From JBBTYG01 sp964418085 (lineage in GTDB: Bacteria > Patescibacteriota > Minisyncoccia > UBA6257 > 2-01-FULL-56-20): DNA of 25,731 nucleotides. Positions 1 through 7,198 of the stretch are shown here, piece by piece. The notes under the pieces are model-generated. The model searched no databases and was not told where the DNA came from. It saw nothing but the letters and a program-made list of their open reading frames with translations. A program made the translations under genes and the position numbers. The DNA is taken from NCBI GenBank assembly GCA_964418085.1, contig CAYQKB010000011.1, positions 1 to 25,731 on the forward strand. Reading direction: 5' to 3'. How positions within the stretch are numbered: position 1 is the first letter of the stretch; the number at the start of each line of letters is the position of its first letter.

Positions 1-1195
1 GCGAAATTTGCGGGATCACATCCCCCGCCCGGTTTATAACCACCGTATCCCCAATCTTGAGCCCCAGCCGCTCGATTTCGTCCGCATTGTGCAGCGACGC
101 GTGCGTAACGGTAACACCACCGACATTCACCGGCTTCATCACGGCAACTGGCGTAAGCGCCCCGGTGCGTCCCACCTGCACAATAATATCTTCCACAATC
201 GTCGTTGCCTCTCGAGGTGAAAATTTATAGGCGACACTCGCCCGCGGCGCCTTGCCGATAATCCCCGCCTGCTGATAAGCGCGATTATCATTCACCGATA
301 CGACAATTCCATCAATTTCATACGCAAGCTTTTCGCGATTTTTTGCCCACGTCGCGTGAAATTCAAAAATCTCTTCAAAAGAAATAACAACACGCCCGTC
401 GGGGTTTACAGGAATGCCATAATCGCGAATCGCTTTATATTCAAGTGCGCGTGTGGGATATTTTTTTAAATAGTCGGCGCCCTCGCCCGCGATGCCATAC
501 GAATAAAAATTTAGTTTCCGGCTCGCGGTAATAGCGGGGTCAAGCTGGCGAAGAGATCCGGCCGCAACATTGCGCGGATTTGCATACGCCTTCCCGCCAC
601 GCTCCGCCTGTTCGCGATTTATCCTTGCAAATTCTTTTTTTGTGAGAAATACTTCGCCTCGAACGATGAGCTCCGCGGGAACTTTGTCGCGAGCTTCGAG
701 CGCAAGCGGGATTGCCTCGACAGTCCGTATGTTCTGCGTGATGTCTTCGCCGACAAGCCCGTCTCCGCGCGTCGAACCCCGCACCAAAATGCCATCCTGA
801 TATGTAAGCTCGACAGCGAGTCCATCCATTTTAAGGTCGCAATAAAAACCTGACTTTTGAATTTCGAGTTTCGAATTCGGCCCGAGATAATTTTCGAGGC
901 GCTCAAGCCAGGAGAACATGTCTTCGTTTGAAAAAGCGTCGTTCAATGAGTTCATCCTTGTCCCGTGCGCGACTTTTTTGAATTCTGAAAGTGGCGTGCC
1001 GCCAACGCGCTGTGTTGGAGAGTCCGGCGTCACAAGATCCGGAAATTGCTGCTCCAAATCAAATAATTCCTTCTTTAAGGAATCGAGCGCTCCCTCGGAA
1101 ATCTCCTCCGTATCCCTAACGTGATACAAATACCGGTGATGATTGATAACCTTTTTAAGATGTTGAATGCGCTCTTTCGCCGATTTCTTATCCAT
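1..1195 (-). CDS. ligA: NAD-dependent DNA ligase LigA, N-terminal part (cut by window edge)
   Basis: Reading the minus strand from the ATG at 1195 gives an open frame of 398 codons that runs off the window. LigA seals nicks in DNA using NAD+, forming a ligase-adenylate intermediate. The catalytic motif KMDG is present with the adenylated lysine at about residue 122, followed by GSTRGDGLVGED (nucleotide-binding region), NPRNVAAGSLRQLD, and YEIDGIVV. The last ~70 residues begin the OB-fold (VGRTGALTPVAVMKPV, THASLHN, GDTVVINRAGDVIP). The usual length is ~670 residues, so the zinc finger, HhH and BRCT parts lie outside. Domain Ia reads ISEGALD where most LigA have ISDAEYD. A TATACT box ends 6 nt before the ATG, suggesting its own leaderless promoter although it follows the minor pilin genes. 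Identity is certain; the 3' end is not visible. Confidence 0.97.
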   Translation of the reverse strand, partial: MDKKSAKERIQHLKKVINHHRYLYHVRDTEEISEGALDSLKKELFDLEQQFPDLVTPDSPTQRVGGTPLSEFKKVAHGTRMNSLNDAFSNEDMFSWLERLENYLGPNSKLEIQKSGFYCDLKMDGLAVELTYQDGILVRGSTRGDGLVGEDITQNIRTVEAIPLALEARDKVPAELIVRGEVFLTKKEFARINREQAERGGKAYANPRNVAAGSLRQLDPAITASRKLNFYSYGIAGEGADYLKKYPTRALEYKAIRDYGIPVNPDGRVVISFEEIFEFHATWAKNREKLAYEIDGIVVSVNDNRAYQQAGIIGKAPRASVAYKFSPREATTIVEDIIVQVGRTGALTPVAVMKPVNVGGVTVTHASLHNADEIERLGLKIGDTVVINRAGDVIPQIS

Positions 1196-1201
1196 CAATA
1201 T

Positions 1202-1207
1202 AGTATA
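1202..1207 (-). promoter_or_regulatory. -10 box of ligA, leaderless arrangement
   Basis: The minus strand reads TATACT, then ATATTG, then the ligA ATG, a gap of 6 nt. This places the expected transcription start on or next to the start codon. No good -35 hexamer is visible. Confidence 0.5.
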
Positions 1208-1233
1208 TAGCCAAAAAATTTAGATTCTAGCTT

Positions 1234-1746
1234 CTACGGACCCCCAGACGGCACGGTAATGGTAAAAAGAAGCGCGCGCTTCGCGGTGCCGGCAACACCC
1301 TTCGAGAGTATGTACGTCGAAGAAGGATTGGCGCACGCCGCTGTAAGGGTAAGCGCATCGTCCTTGTAGCAAGTGAAGTCTGCAAATGAGGCGTTCGAAA
1401 GATGAAGAGTGGTACCTGTGTAGCTGTGGCACGGTGCGGTACTCGAGTTGGCATAGTCATAAAGCGCGCAATTAACGCCGGCTTCAGCCGCAAAAATCGC
1501 TTTCGCGGAATTTGCGACGTCTCCCGACTGCTGAAGCTGAATAACAGTCAGAAACCCTGCAATCGCGGTCGCCCCAAGAAGCGCCCCTCCAAGCGAGAGC
1601 ACCACAAGAAGTACTGCCTGCCCTGAGCTTGCTCGCCCTGAATCTGATTGAAGGGTCGAATCGGCTTGCCCATTTCTCAAAAAACCGCTTTTTTCTCCCC
1701 CAATTTTTAATTTTTGATTTTTCATTTTTAATTTTCTATGGCTCAT
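1234..1746 (-). CDS. PilX/GspK-like minor pilin
   Basis: 170 residues. A hydrophilic N-terminal stretch of ~42 residues is followed by SGQAVLLVVLSLGGALLGA and AIFAAEAGVNCALYDY, which fits the PilX N-terminal domain: a hydrophobic pilin-like helix, then an AEAG motif. Position 5 after the putative G/Q cleavage is Leu, not the Glu of ordinary pilins. Loss of Glu5 is typical of PilX and GspK, which cap the pilus or pseudopilus tip. The gene is fourth in a gspH-pilV-pilW-pilX cluster and overlaps the pilW-like stop by 11 nt. The first residues (KLKMKNQKLK) come from an A/T-rich spacer-like sequence, so translation could instead start at the ATG at 1725. Family assignment rests on the N-terminal helix and position; the C-terminal part is not recognisable. 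Confidence 0.75.
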   Translation of the reverse strand: MSHRKLKMKNQKLKIGGEKSGFLRNGQADSTLQSDSGRASSGQAVLLVVLSLGGALLGATAIAGFLTVIQLQQSGDVANSAKAIFAAEAGVNCALYDYANSSTAPCHSYTGTTLHLSNASFADFTCYKDDALTLTAACANPSSTYILSKGVAGTAKRALLFTITVPSGGP

Positions 1747-2290
1747 CTTTTTGCCGAGAGCTGACGGTCGTTTGAAGGTGGACTATTCCTTCCGACACTC
1801 CGGGTTCCTGTGTCCCCACGCCCATCATAATTGTCACACGGGTCGGCCACTCATCGTTTGAGTCTGTACCGCTCCCAAAGTCCCCAAACAAAGAAAATGT
1901 CAGATAGTGCACTAGAACTCCCTCGCTCGTCAGGCGCTGGAATGTCCGCATCAAATTCGCGGTTATTCCCCGCTCGATATATTTCCCAGCAAAATTTTTC
2001 CGATACGTGATGAGCGCTCCCTCCGCATTATAAAAAGTAAGTTCGCCATCGGGACTGCCGGGAGTGGAATAAGAAAAATTTCTTCCGGTCCGAATCTCGC
2101 GGGCCATCTCTTCAATCGCAAGCGAAGCGTTGTTATTTACGGAAATAAGAGCGGCTACCTGCCGCTGCGATCGGAGAGCGCTCACAAACCCGCCGACGGC
2201 AATCGAGACAATAATGACAAAAACAGCAAGGGAGACAACAAGTTCGATGATGGTAAATCCCCTCCGGTCTATGATTTGTTTTCGTTTCAT
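1736..2290 (-). CDS. PilW/PulJ-like minor pilin (prepilin)
   Basis: 184 residues with a class III prepilin signal: a short basic leader MKRKQIIDRR, then G/FTIIELVVSLAVFVIIV, with Glu at position +5. PilD would cleave after the glycine. The hydrophobic helix is followed by QRQVAALISVNNNASLAIEEMAREIRTG, the pattern of PilW/PulJ-type subunits. The C-terminal domain is β-rich with no recognisable motif. It lies 5 nt after the pilV-like stop and overlaps the pilX-like start, so it is almost certainly cotranscribed. Its probable role is assembly of the pilus tip with the neighbouring minor pilins. The subfamily is assigned by helix pattern and gene order. Confidence 0.82.
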   Translation of the reverse strand: MKRKQIIDRRGFTIIELVVSLAVFVIIVSIAVGGFVSALRSQRQVAALISVNNNASLAIEEMAREIRTGRNFSYSTPGSPDGELTFYNAEGALITYRKNFAGKYIERGITANLMRTFQRLTSEGVLVHYLTFSLFGDFGSGTDSNDEWPTRVTIMMGVGTQEPGVSEGIVHLQTTVSSRQKDEP

Positions 2291-2295
2291 ATGTT

Positions 2296-2820
2296 TTATT
2301 GGCTGCGAGGATTAAAAAAATGATCTTCAAGATTTATTTCGGAGCTTATGGGAACGCCGGTAATCCCGCCCGATGTACTCCATGTAACGATGGAATTTAT
2401 TTTAAGGTGATTCGAATCAATAGACTCCACAACGATTTTCCGCCTGAATTTTGTGGGCGTCCCAAGGGAACAGCCATACAAGTTCGTGTTCGCATCAAAA
2501 AGTATCCTGCAACCGCCCACAGAAGAAACTAAAATCTGGCTTGTAGAATCAACTTCGTACTCGCCGTTTATGGCAAAACCAGCATTCCACTCAGTCGAAG
2601 CAAGTTTCATAACATTGTGATCAAGCAGGTTTTTTGTCACCTCAATTCCTTCGGCGGCAAGGTATGTTGCGGTATAGCTGTCGGAAACGAGGTTACTGAT
2701 GGCAAACGACCGCGACAAAAGCCCGAGAATGCCCATCATCCCGACCATAAGAACGGAGAGCGCAACCATGGTCTCGATAAGCGTTTGGCCTTTTTTTCTT
2801 TTTGAAATATTCCCGTTCAT
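2296..2820 (-). CDS. PilV/GspI-like minor pilin (prepilin)
   Basis: 174 residues. The leader MNGNISKRKKG is followed by QTLIETMVALSVLMVGMMGIL, a class III signal with Gln at +1 and Glu at +5. The sequence AATYLAAEGIE-like (here TATYLAAEGIEVTKNL) after the helix is typical of PilV/GspI-type minor pilins. Two cysteines (in GGCRILF and YGCSLG) sit ~14 residues apart and could form a disulphide outside the cell. It lies between the GspH-like and PilW-like genes, with a 31-nt A/T spacer upstream and 5 nt downstream. No Shine-Dalgarno sequence is seen before the ATG at 2820. Probably part of a tip subcomplex. Confidence 0.82.
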   Translation of the reverse strand: MNGNISKRKKGQTLIETMVALSVLMVGMMGILGLLSRSFAISNLVSDSYTATYLAAEGIEVTKNLLDHNVMKLASTEWNAGFAINGEYEVDSTSQILVSSVGGCRILFDANTNLYGCSLGTPTKFRRKIVVESIDSNHLKINSIVTWSTSGGITGVPISSEINLEDHFFNPRSQ

Positions 2821-2851
2821 AAATTTAAAGTTGTAAGTTGAAAGTTAGTAA

Positions 2852-3460
2852 TCAAAAATCCACCTGCCCAAAACTACTCACGGAAATTGTGGCGTTGATG
2901 GATACATCTTTCGTCGTAAGATAAATTTTTCCGGGAGCCGATCGGTTTCTTTCAACGGTTTTTTCATCGGGATTGACGCCGATAAGTGTGACAGGCGTCG
3001 GAGGAACGAAAAAAATCTTATAAATACTATCGGGGAAACCGTCTTTCAAAATAACGACTCCGGGCGCAACATCGTAACGGGAAAACGTAACTATCGAAGT
3101 GTTCGCGGCTGCATCGTTTTCGATCGTAGTAATGTTCTCGCACTGCCTGCCGAGCGGAACCCTGTATGAAAAAAGTGTGTATCCATTATGATTGGGGGTA
3201 TAGTCTATGCTCACGCCATACCCGCAGATCATCGTGCTCGGGTCGGACAAGGCCGCCGGATCATTATACGTGGAAACCGCAAGCGACTTTGCCCGCAATA
3301 TAAGCTCCGCCAATTTCTGAACTTCAACATACAGTCCCACCTGCTGCTGACTCGAACTCCTGTATGAAATTGCAAGCGCGGAAACCATAATGGTTATGGA
3401 AACAACTATTAAAATTTCGAGAATTGTGAACCCGCGCGACATTCGTTTCATTGAGTTCAT
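2852..3460 (-). CDS. GspH/FimT-like pseudopilin
   Basis: About 203 residues from the ATG at 3460 (MNSMKRMSRG), chosen because it gives a normal short prepilin leader. An in-frame ATG at 3523 would add 21 residues and overlap pilD. The class III signal is G/FTILEILIVVSITIMVSALA, with Glu at +5. The following helix (VEVQKLAELILRAKSLAVS) is the region where GspH/FimT proteins carry a conserved amphipathic segment, and the rest is β-rich as in the GspH domain. It directly follows pilD and opens the minor pilin cluster in the order also known from fimU-pilV-pilW-pilX of Pseudomonas. The likely role is initiation of pilus assembly. Confidence 0.82.
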   Translation of the reverse strand: MNSMKRMSRGFTILEILIVVSITIMVSALAISYRSSSQQQVGLYVEVQKLAELILRAKSLAVSTYNDPAALSDPSTMICGYGVSIDYTPNHNGYTLFSYRVPLGRQCENITTIENDAAANTSIVTFSRYDVAPGVVILKDGFPDSIYKIFFVPPTPVTLIGVNPDEKTVERNRSAPGKIYLTTKDVSINATISVSSFGQVDF

Positions 3461-3500
3461 TCTACTACACCCCCGCGTTGCCCGCACGAAACATACACGG

Positions 3501-4400
3501 TCAGATTCCAAACAAGCGCGCATACAATTGGATCAAATCGTATCCGAAGAAAAAAATCAGTCCCGCCGCGATCGCAAGAAACGGTCCGAACGGCACGGCA
3601 CTCTTAAGGGTTTTCCCGCCCGCGACAATCGCGCATACGCCAAAAACAGCGCCGATAATAAAGCCGAGGGAAATGACAATAAGTATGTCGGGCCACCCAA
3701 AAATGAGTCCGAGAGGGACGATCAGTTTCAAATCGCCCACCCCCATGCCCCGTCCGCGCGTTGCGCCGATGATGAGTGCAAAAAGACCCCCGCCTAGAAG
3801 TGCGGCAAGAATATGGTTCACCCACGCATTCTGCGGAAAACCAAAAAGCATGGCGTACGCCCCGAGGAACGACGAATGGATTGCTCCGCCATTGGACTCA
3901 ATAAAAAATATGGTAAGCAGGCCCAAGAAACCCAAAAAAATGTTCGCTTCATCGGGTATGATATAAAGCCGCAGGTCTATGAGGACGATAAGAAGGAGGG
4001 TTAAAAATATGAGAACCCAAATAATAGATAATAGAAAATAGAAAATGGCATTTCCTAACGTCATCCCCGCGAAGGTGGGGATCCAGTCCGAATTCCCAAA
4101 ACTGAAAATGGATTCCAACCGCATCGGCACCAAAACGCATATAAGCCCGGACACAATTTCAACGATTGGATACTGCATGCTAATCCCTACCCCGCACTTC
4201 CGGCACCGTCCGCGCTGAAAAATAAAACTGAAAATTGGCACAAGCTCGAACCAGCGGAGCGTTTTTTTGCAGTGCGGACAGCGCGACCGTCCGCCCATGA
4301 TTCGCGGATTCAAAATAAAGCGTTCGGGGTCATACCGCAGCGCGAGCACATTGATAAAACTTCCAAGCGCCGCTCCGAAAACAAAAAGCGCGATATTCAT
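3501..4400 (-). CDS. pilD: Prepilin peptidase / N-methyltransferase PilD
   Basis: 299 residues, a polytopic inner-membrane aspartic protease that cleaves prepilin leaders after glycine and methylates the new N terminus. The N-terminal methylase domain has GSFINVLALR and two CxxC pairs (CPHC at 41-44, CRKC at 66-69). The catalytic aspartates are D142 in IDLRLYIIPDE and D223 in GMGVGDLK, both in the expected contexts. Residues ~105-128 (DWIPTFAGMT followed by a hydrophobic stretch) are encoded by a dispersed palindromic DNA repeat inserted in frame between the methylase domain and the first catalytic aspartate. The gene has its own promoter-like sequence right after the pilA1 terminator and is followed by the minor pilin genes. 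All catalytic residues remain, so it should be active. Confidence 0.95.
   Translation of the reverse strand: MNIALFVFGAALGSFINVLALRYDPERFILNPRIMGGRSRCPHCKKTLRWFELVPIFSFIFQRGRCRKCGVGISMQYPIVEIVSGLICVLVPMRLESIFSFGNSDWIPTFAGMTLGNAIFYFLLSIIWVLIFLTLLLIVLIDLRLYIIPDEANIFLGFLGLLTIFFIESNGGAIHSSFLGAYAMLFGFPQNAWVNHILAALLGGGLFALIIGATRGRGMGVGDLKLIVPLGLIFGWPDILIVISLGFIIGAVFGVCAIVAGGKTLKSAVPFGPFLAIAAGLIFFFGYDLIQLYARLFGI
4018..4086 (-). repeat. Dispersed palindromic repeat inside pilD coding sequence
   Basis: On the plus strand, 4060-4086 reads GTCATCCCCGCGAAGGTGGG followed by GATCCAG. The CCCCGC/GTGGGG arms form a short hairpin, as in the GTCATTCCCGCG...GGGAATCCAG repeats of many bacteria. Positions 4018-4059 are an A/T-rich tail (GGAAATGCCATTTTCTATTT on the minus strand). 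The same core-plus-tail module occurs at about 12090-12195. Here it lies wholly within pilD and keeps the frame. Confidence 0.75.
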
Positions 4401-4407
4401 TACACAT

Positions 4408-4435
4408 AGTATACGCTATGCCGACACGGGATCAA
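4408..4435 (-). promoter_or_regulatory. pilD promoter, leaderless arrangement
   Basis: The minus strand shows TTGATC (-35, 4 of 6 consensus bases), a 16-nt spacer, TATACT (-10), then ATGTGTA and the pilD ATG. The 7-nt gap implies transcription starts at or beside the start codon. Confidence 0.6.
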
Positions 4436-4436
4436 A

Positions 4437-4468
4437 AACAGAAAAGCTCCCCGGAAACCGGAGAGCTT
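4437..4468 (-). terminator. Rho-independent terminator after pilA1
   Basis: The minus strand forms an 11-bp stem with one mismatch (AAGCTCTCCGG / CCGGGGAGCTT), loop TTT, followed by TTTTCTGTTTTTG. It lies 51 nt beyond the pilA1 stop and just before the pilD promoter, so it separates pilin transcripts from the peptidase and minor pilin genes. Confidence 0.8.
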
Positions 4469-4518
4469 AACTGGAAAAGCTAACAGTAAGAATCACGATG
4501 CCGTCGCGTCTTCTTAAG

Positions 4519-5070
4519 TTAGAAAGCGATACAATACGTGTAGTTCGGACTGCCGTCGGCGTTAAGATCTGCAGTATTGCAGTCTAAATTCAGTAGCACA
4601 TCCTGCTTAAAGCTGTTCTTGAGCACGCCATTGTCCGATTCAAGCTTGGCCCCCACCACATAGCCAGCGGCATCAGTGGTTACGGCGTAAGCATAATGAG
4701 CATTGCCGGAAGCGGCCGGGTCATCGGGTAAGGGCTGGCTAATTATCTTCGCGTCATTAAGTTGGCCGTCGAGAGATGACCAGGAAGCATAAGCAACATA
4801 ATTTCCACTAGAATCGGCGGAGGTGGAACCAGAGTTTGCACCGCAAGAAACAGTACTTATAGCAGCACTGGCATTCGGGAAAAATCCGCACTTGTTATAG
4901 TAGAGCTGCAACACTGACTGCGTATTCCTCAAATCGGCGATTCTCCGTGCATCTCGTCCTGCTTTTTGTGCGGGGGCGAGTGATAAGAGAGCGATAGAGG
5001 CGAGTATCGCGATGATTGCGATAACGACTAAGAGTTCGATAAGGGTAAATCCTTGTTTTTTGTTGAACAT
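4519..5070 (-). CDS. pilA: Type IV major pilin, copy 1 (PilA-like)
   Basis: 183 residues from the ATG at 5070; a longer frame upstream has no pilin character. The leader MFNKKQG is followed by FTLIELLVVIAIIAILASIA, a class III signal with Glu at +5 and the long hydrophobic helix that packs in the pilus core. The variable domain has Cys residues (KCGFFP, SCGA, LDCNT, TYCIAF), a PLPDDP turn and LESDNGVLKNSF near the end. The first 56 residues are identical to the neighbouring pilin at 5219-5788, at DNA level too, after which the two diverge at once. An extended -10 and an AAAAGGTCGA leader motif lie upstream and a strong terminator downstream, consistent with an abundant monocistronic product. 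Which copy is the main fibre subunit cannot be told. Confidence 0.92.
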   Translation of the reverse strand: MFNKKQGFTLIELLVVIAIIAILASIALLSLAPAQKAGRDARRIADLRNTQSVLQLYYNKCGFFPNASAAISTVSCGANSGSTSADSSGNYVAYASWSSLDGQLNDAKIISQPLPDDPAASGNAHYAYAVTTDAAGYVVGAKLESDNGVLKNSFKQDVLLNLDCNTADLNADGSPNYTYCIAF

Positions 5071-5131
5071 GAAGTTTGATATTGAGTGTTTAGATTGTCG
5101 ACCTTTTCTAAAATTAATTTTATCTGCAAAG
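4903..5131 (-). repeat. 229-bp perfect direct repeat, copy A (pilA1)
   Basis: Base-by-base comparison shows 4903-5131 identical to 5621-5849. The repeat covers the leader and about the first 56 codons of the pilin gene and ends sharply on both sides. Confidence 0.95.
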
Positions 5132-5153
5132 AAGTATGTACGGGAGAAGTATA
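5098..5153 (-). promoter_or_regulatory. pilA1 promoter (extended -10) and leader motif
   Basis: The minus strand reads TGATATACT (an extended -10, TGn-TATACT, at 5148-5156). The leader of ~70 nt contains GAAAAGGTCGA at 5098-5108, 27 nt before the ATG. The same motif precedes pilA2, hup and the surface protein gene. Confidence 0.6.
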
Positions 5154-5218
5154 TCACAAAGGGATACAGGAAGTTTTAACAGTCTAATCTAATAAGATAA
5201 AAAGCTCCTTTTTTTATC

Positions 5219-5788
5219 CTAGAACTTTACGCAATAATTTTTTTGTGTAGGATCGCATCCCAAACTATATGAATCCGCTGGATCCGGAGCATTAAAACTA
5301 GTTTTAAGGGCTGCGTTATCGGATTCGAGCAAAGCGCCGAGGATATAACTTAAACCATCTTGGCTCACTGCATAAAGATAACAATGACCGCCGGTGGCAG
5401 TGCATTTAGCGAAAAATTGTGGCGCCGTAGACACAGGCCCCAAAGGATCATTCGGTAAGGGTTGGTTGATGACAGCATCGTGATCGGACCCCAGAACATT
5501 GCTTAAAGTACTCCACGAGTACGAACTGCCTGTCGCCGCTGGCGCAGGACCGCCAGTAGCTCCACACTGGAAGTTGTAGGGAACGATACCCATCGGGAAA
5601 TGCCCGCATTTATTGTAATCGAGCTGCAACACTGACTGCGTATTCCTCAAATCGGCGATTCTCCGTGCATCTCGTCCTGCTTTTTGTGCGGGGGCGAGTG
5701 ATAAGAGAGCGATAGAGGCGAGTATCGCGATGATTGCGATAACGACTAAGAGTTCGATAAGGGTAAATCCTTGTTTTTTGTTGAACAT
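5219..5788 (-). CDS. pilA: Type IV major pilin, copy 2 (PilA-like)
   Basis: 189 residues. The leader MFNKKQG and the FTLIELLVVIAIIAILASIA helix are identical to the downstream copy through residue 56 (RNTQSVLQL). The globular part differs (KCGHFPMGIVPYN, QCGATGG, KCTATGGHCYLY, GCDPTQKNYCVKF) but keeps the same framework: QPLPNDP, YAVSQDGLSYILGALLESDN. More cysteines are present than in copy 1. The gene has its own extended -10 promoter, and its 3' end is followed only by a weak A/T hairpin before the pilA1 promoter, so some readthrough into pilA1 is possible. The two copies could be alternative major subunits, or one major and one minor; the sequence does not decide. Confidence 0.92.
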   Translation of the reverse strand: MFNKKQGFTLIELLVVIAIIAILASIALLSLAPAQKAGRDARRIADLRNTQSVLQLDYNKCGHFPMGIVPYNFQCGATGGPAPAATGSSYSWSTLSNVLGSDHDAVINQPLPNDPLGPVSTAPQFFAKCTATGGHCYLYAVSQDGLSYILGALLESDNAALKTSFNAPDPADSYSLGCDPTQKNYCVKF

Positions 5789-5849
5789 GAAGTTTGATAT
5801 TGAGTGTTTAGATTGTCGACCTTTTCTAAAATTAATTTTATCTGCAAAG
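5621..5849 (-). repeat. 229-bp perfect direct repeat, copy B (pilA2)
   Basis: Identical to 4903-5131 over the whole length, offset 718 bp. It covers the 5' half of the pilin gene plus 61 bp of leader. Confidence 0.95.
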
Positions 5850-5910
5850 GAACCTTTCGACCTTTTCTTAACTTATTCTGACAAACAAAAACTACAACGT
5901 AAGTATACCA
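5816..5910 (-). promoter_or_regulatory. pilA2 promoter (extended -10) and duplicated leader motif
   Basis: The minus strand has TGGTATACT (extended -10, 5902-5910). The leader holds GAAAAGGTCGA twice, at 5857-5867 and 5816-5826. Only the second lies within the 229-bp repeat shared with pilA1. Confidence 0.6.
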
Positions 5911-5986
5911 CACATGGCAATAAAGGAGTTTTCCACAGGCAACCTATCGAAACCCTTCTAATATCTATTTTCTAGTATCTAAGTAA

Positions 5987-7198
5987 TTAATGTATGCTCT
6001 GTGTAAGCTTGAAAATGGGCATAAGTATCGCGGCGAAAAGAAGCCCAACCGAAACGCCAATGATTATAAGCAAAATCGGCTGGACAAGGTCAACGATGCG
6101 GCCGACGGTATCATCCGCCTCTCGCGCGTAAAATGTCGAAAGACGGGAAAATATCTGTTCAATGCGGCCTGTGGTCTCCCCCACTGCAATCATATGGGAA
6201 ACAAGTGGTGGGAAATAGTCGGGGAATTTTGCAATACTTTTCGAGAGAAGCTCGCCCTGCCGCAGATCTTCGGCGACCTCGTGCATGATGTCGCGGTAAA
6301 GCACGTTCCCCACCATGTGCCCGATGATTTCAAGCGCCTGCGCGATCGGTATGCCGCCGTGTATGAGAAGCGTCGCGGCGCTCGAAAACCGGGAAATGAC
6401 AATCGGCAGATAAATTTTATTCACAAGCGGCAGTTTTATTTTTGCATCATCGAACAGTGCCCGCCCCTCGTCGGTCCTGATATATTCAAAAAATATCCCG
6501 ATGAACGCCGCGCCGACAATCGCGAGTATGAACCACCACTTTGTGACAAAATCTCCCGAACCCAAAAGGATTTTGGTAAGAATGGGAAGATCAACGCCCG
6601 ACTCCACGAAAATCGGCTTGATCTGGGGAAATACAAACACAAGCATAATGCCGGCGACAACTAAAAATAAAAGCGAAAGGATGATCGGGTAAATCATCGC
6701 GGAAATCGCCTTGTTCACGAGAACAGATTCTTTTTCCGTATAATCCGCGAGAAATCCGGAGATCTCATTCAGGTTGCCGGTAATCTCCGCCGCTCGCACC
6801 ATTTCCACATAAAACTCCGGGAAAATTTGCCCCTGCCGCTCCATCGTCTGGGAAAAAGAAAGCCCGGCGTCAATATCTTCCGCCATCTGAAAAATCGCAT
6901 CGCGAAGCGTTTTGTTTCCGGTCTGCTCATAGAGACTTCGAAGGGCGGCATTGAGCGGCAGGCGCGCTTCAAGAAGCACGGCGAGTTGGCGGGTGAAGAT
7001 AACCATATCCTTCCGCCTAACCCGGTTGAAATAACTTAAGAGAAGATCATACCAGCGGGTTTTTTCCGCCGACTCGAGTGTGAGAATAAAAAGATCATGC
7101 CCAGCAAGAATATTCGAGGCCGAGTTCCGGCTTCCCGCCTCCACAAAGCCGACCTGCATCTCTCCATCCTTAGTTTTAGCTTTATATTTAAACTTCAT
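5987..7198 (-). CDS. pilC: Type IV pilus platform protein PilC (GspF family)
   Basis: 403 residues, the usual length. PilC is the polytopic inner-membrane protein on which PilB and PilT act. The N terminus MKFKYKAKTKDGEMQVGFVEA is the short β-domain typical of the family. Two GspF domains follow: the first at ~65-190 (FTRQLAVLLEARLPLNAALRSL, GLSFSQTMERQGQIFPEFYVEMVRAAE), then TM segments, and the second at ~265-390 (FSSAATLLIHGGIPIAQALEII, VGETTGRIEQIFSRLSTFYARE). A last TM helix ends the protein. It follows pilT across a 169-bp repeat-filled gap. No Shine-Dalgarno sequence is visible. Assignment is firm. Confidence 0.96.
   Translation of the reverse strand: MKFKYKAKTKDGEMQVGFVEAGSRNSASNILAGHDLFILTLESAEKTRWYDLLLSYFNRVRRKDMVIFTRQLAVLLEARLPLNAALRSLYEQTGNKTLRDAIFQMAEDIDAGLSFSQTMERQGQIFPEFYVEMVRAAEITGNLNEISGFLADYTEKESVLVNKAISAMIYPIILSLLFLVVAGIMLVFVFPQIKPIFVESGVDLPILTKILLGSGDFVTKWWFILAIVGAAFIGIFFEYIRTDEGRALFDDAKIKLPLVNKIYLPIVISRFSSAATLLIHGGIPIAQALEIIGHMVGNVLYRDIMHEVAEDLRQGELLSKSIAKFPDYFPPLVSHMIAVGETTGRIEQIFSRLSTFYAREADDTVGRIVDLVQPILLIIIGVSVGLLFAAILMPIFKLTQSIH

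Noticed and set aside
3461..3523. Longer N terminus for the GspH-like protein
   Set aside because: It would add 21 residues before an already complete prepilin leader and overlap pilD; the ATG at 3460 fits the family better.
3451..3966. 171-codon plus-strand frame opposite pilD
   Set aside because: Antisense shadow of pilD, whose catalytic motifs are intact on the other strand.
4903..5849. Possible IS or transposon from the 229-bp repeat
   Set aside because: The repeat is pilin coding and leader sequence with no terminal inverted repeats or transposase; gene duplication and conversion explain it.
5990..6664. 224-codon plus-strand frame opposite pilC
   Set aside because: Antisense to a conserved pilC gene, and the translation is charged and featureless.
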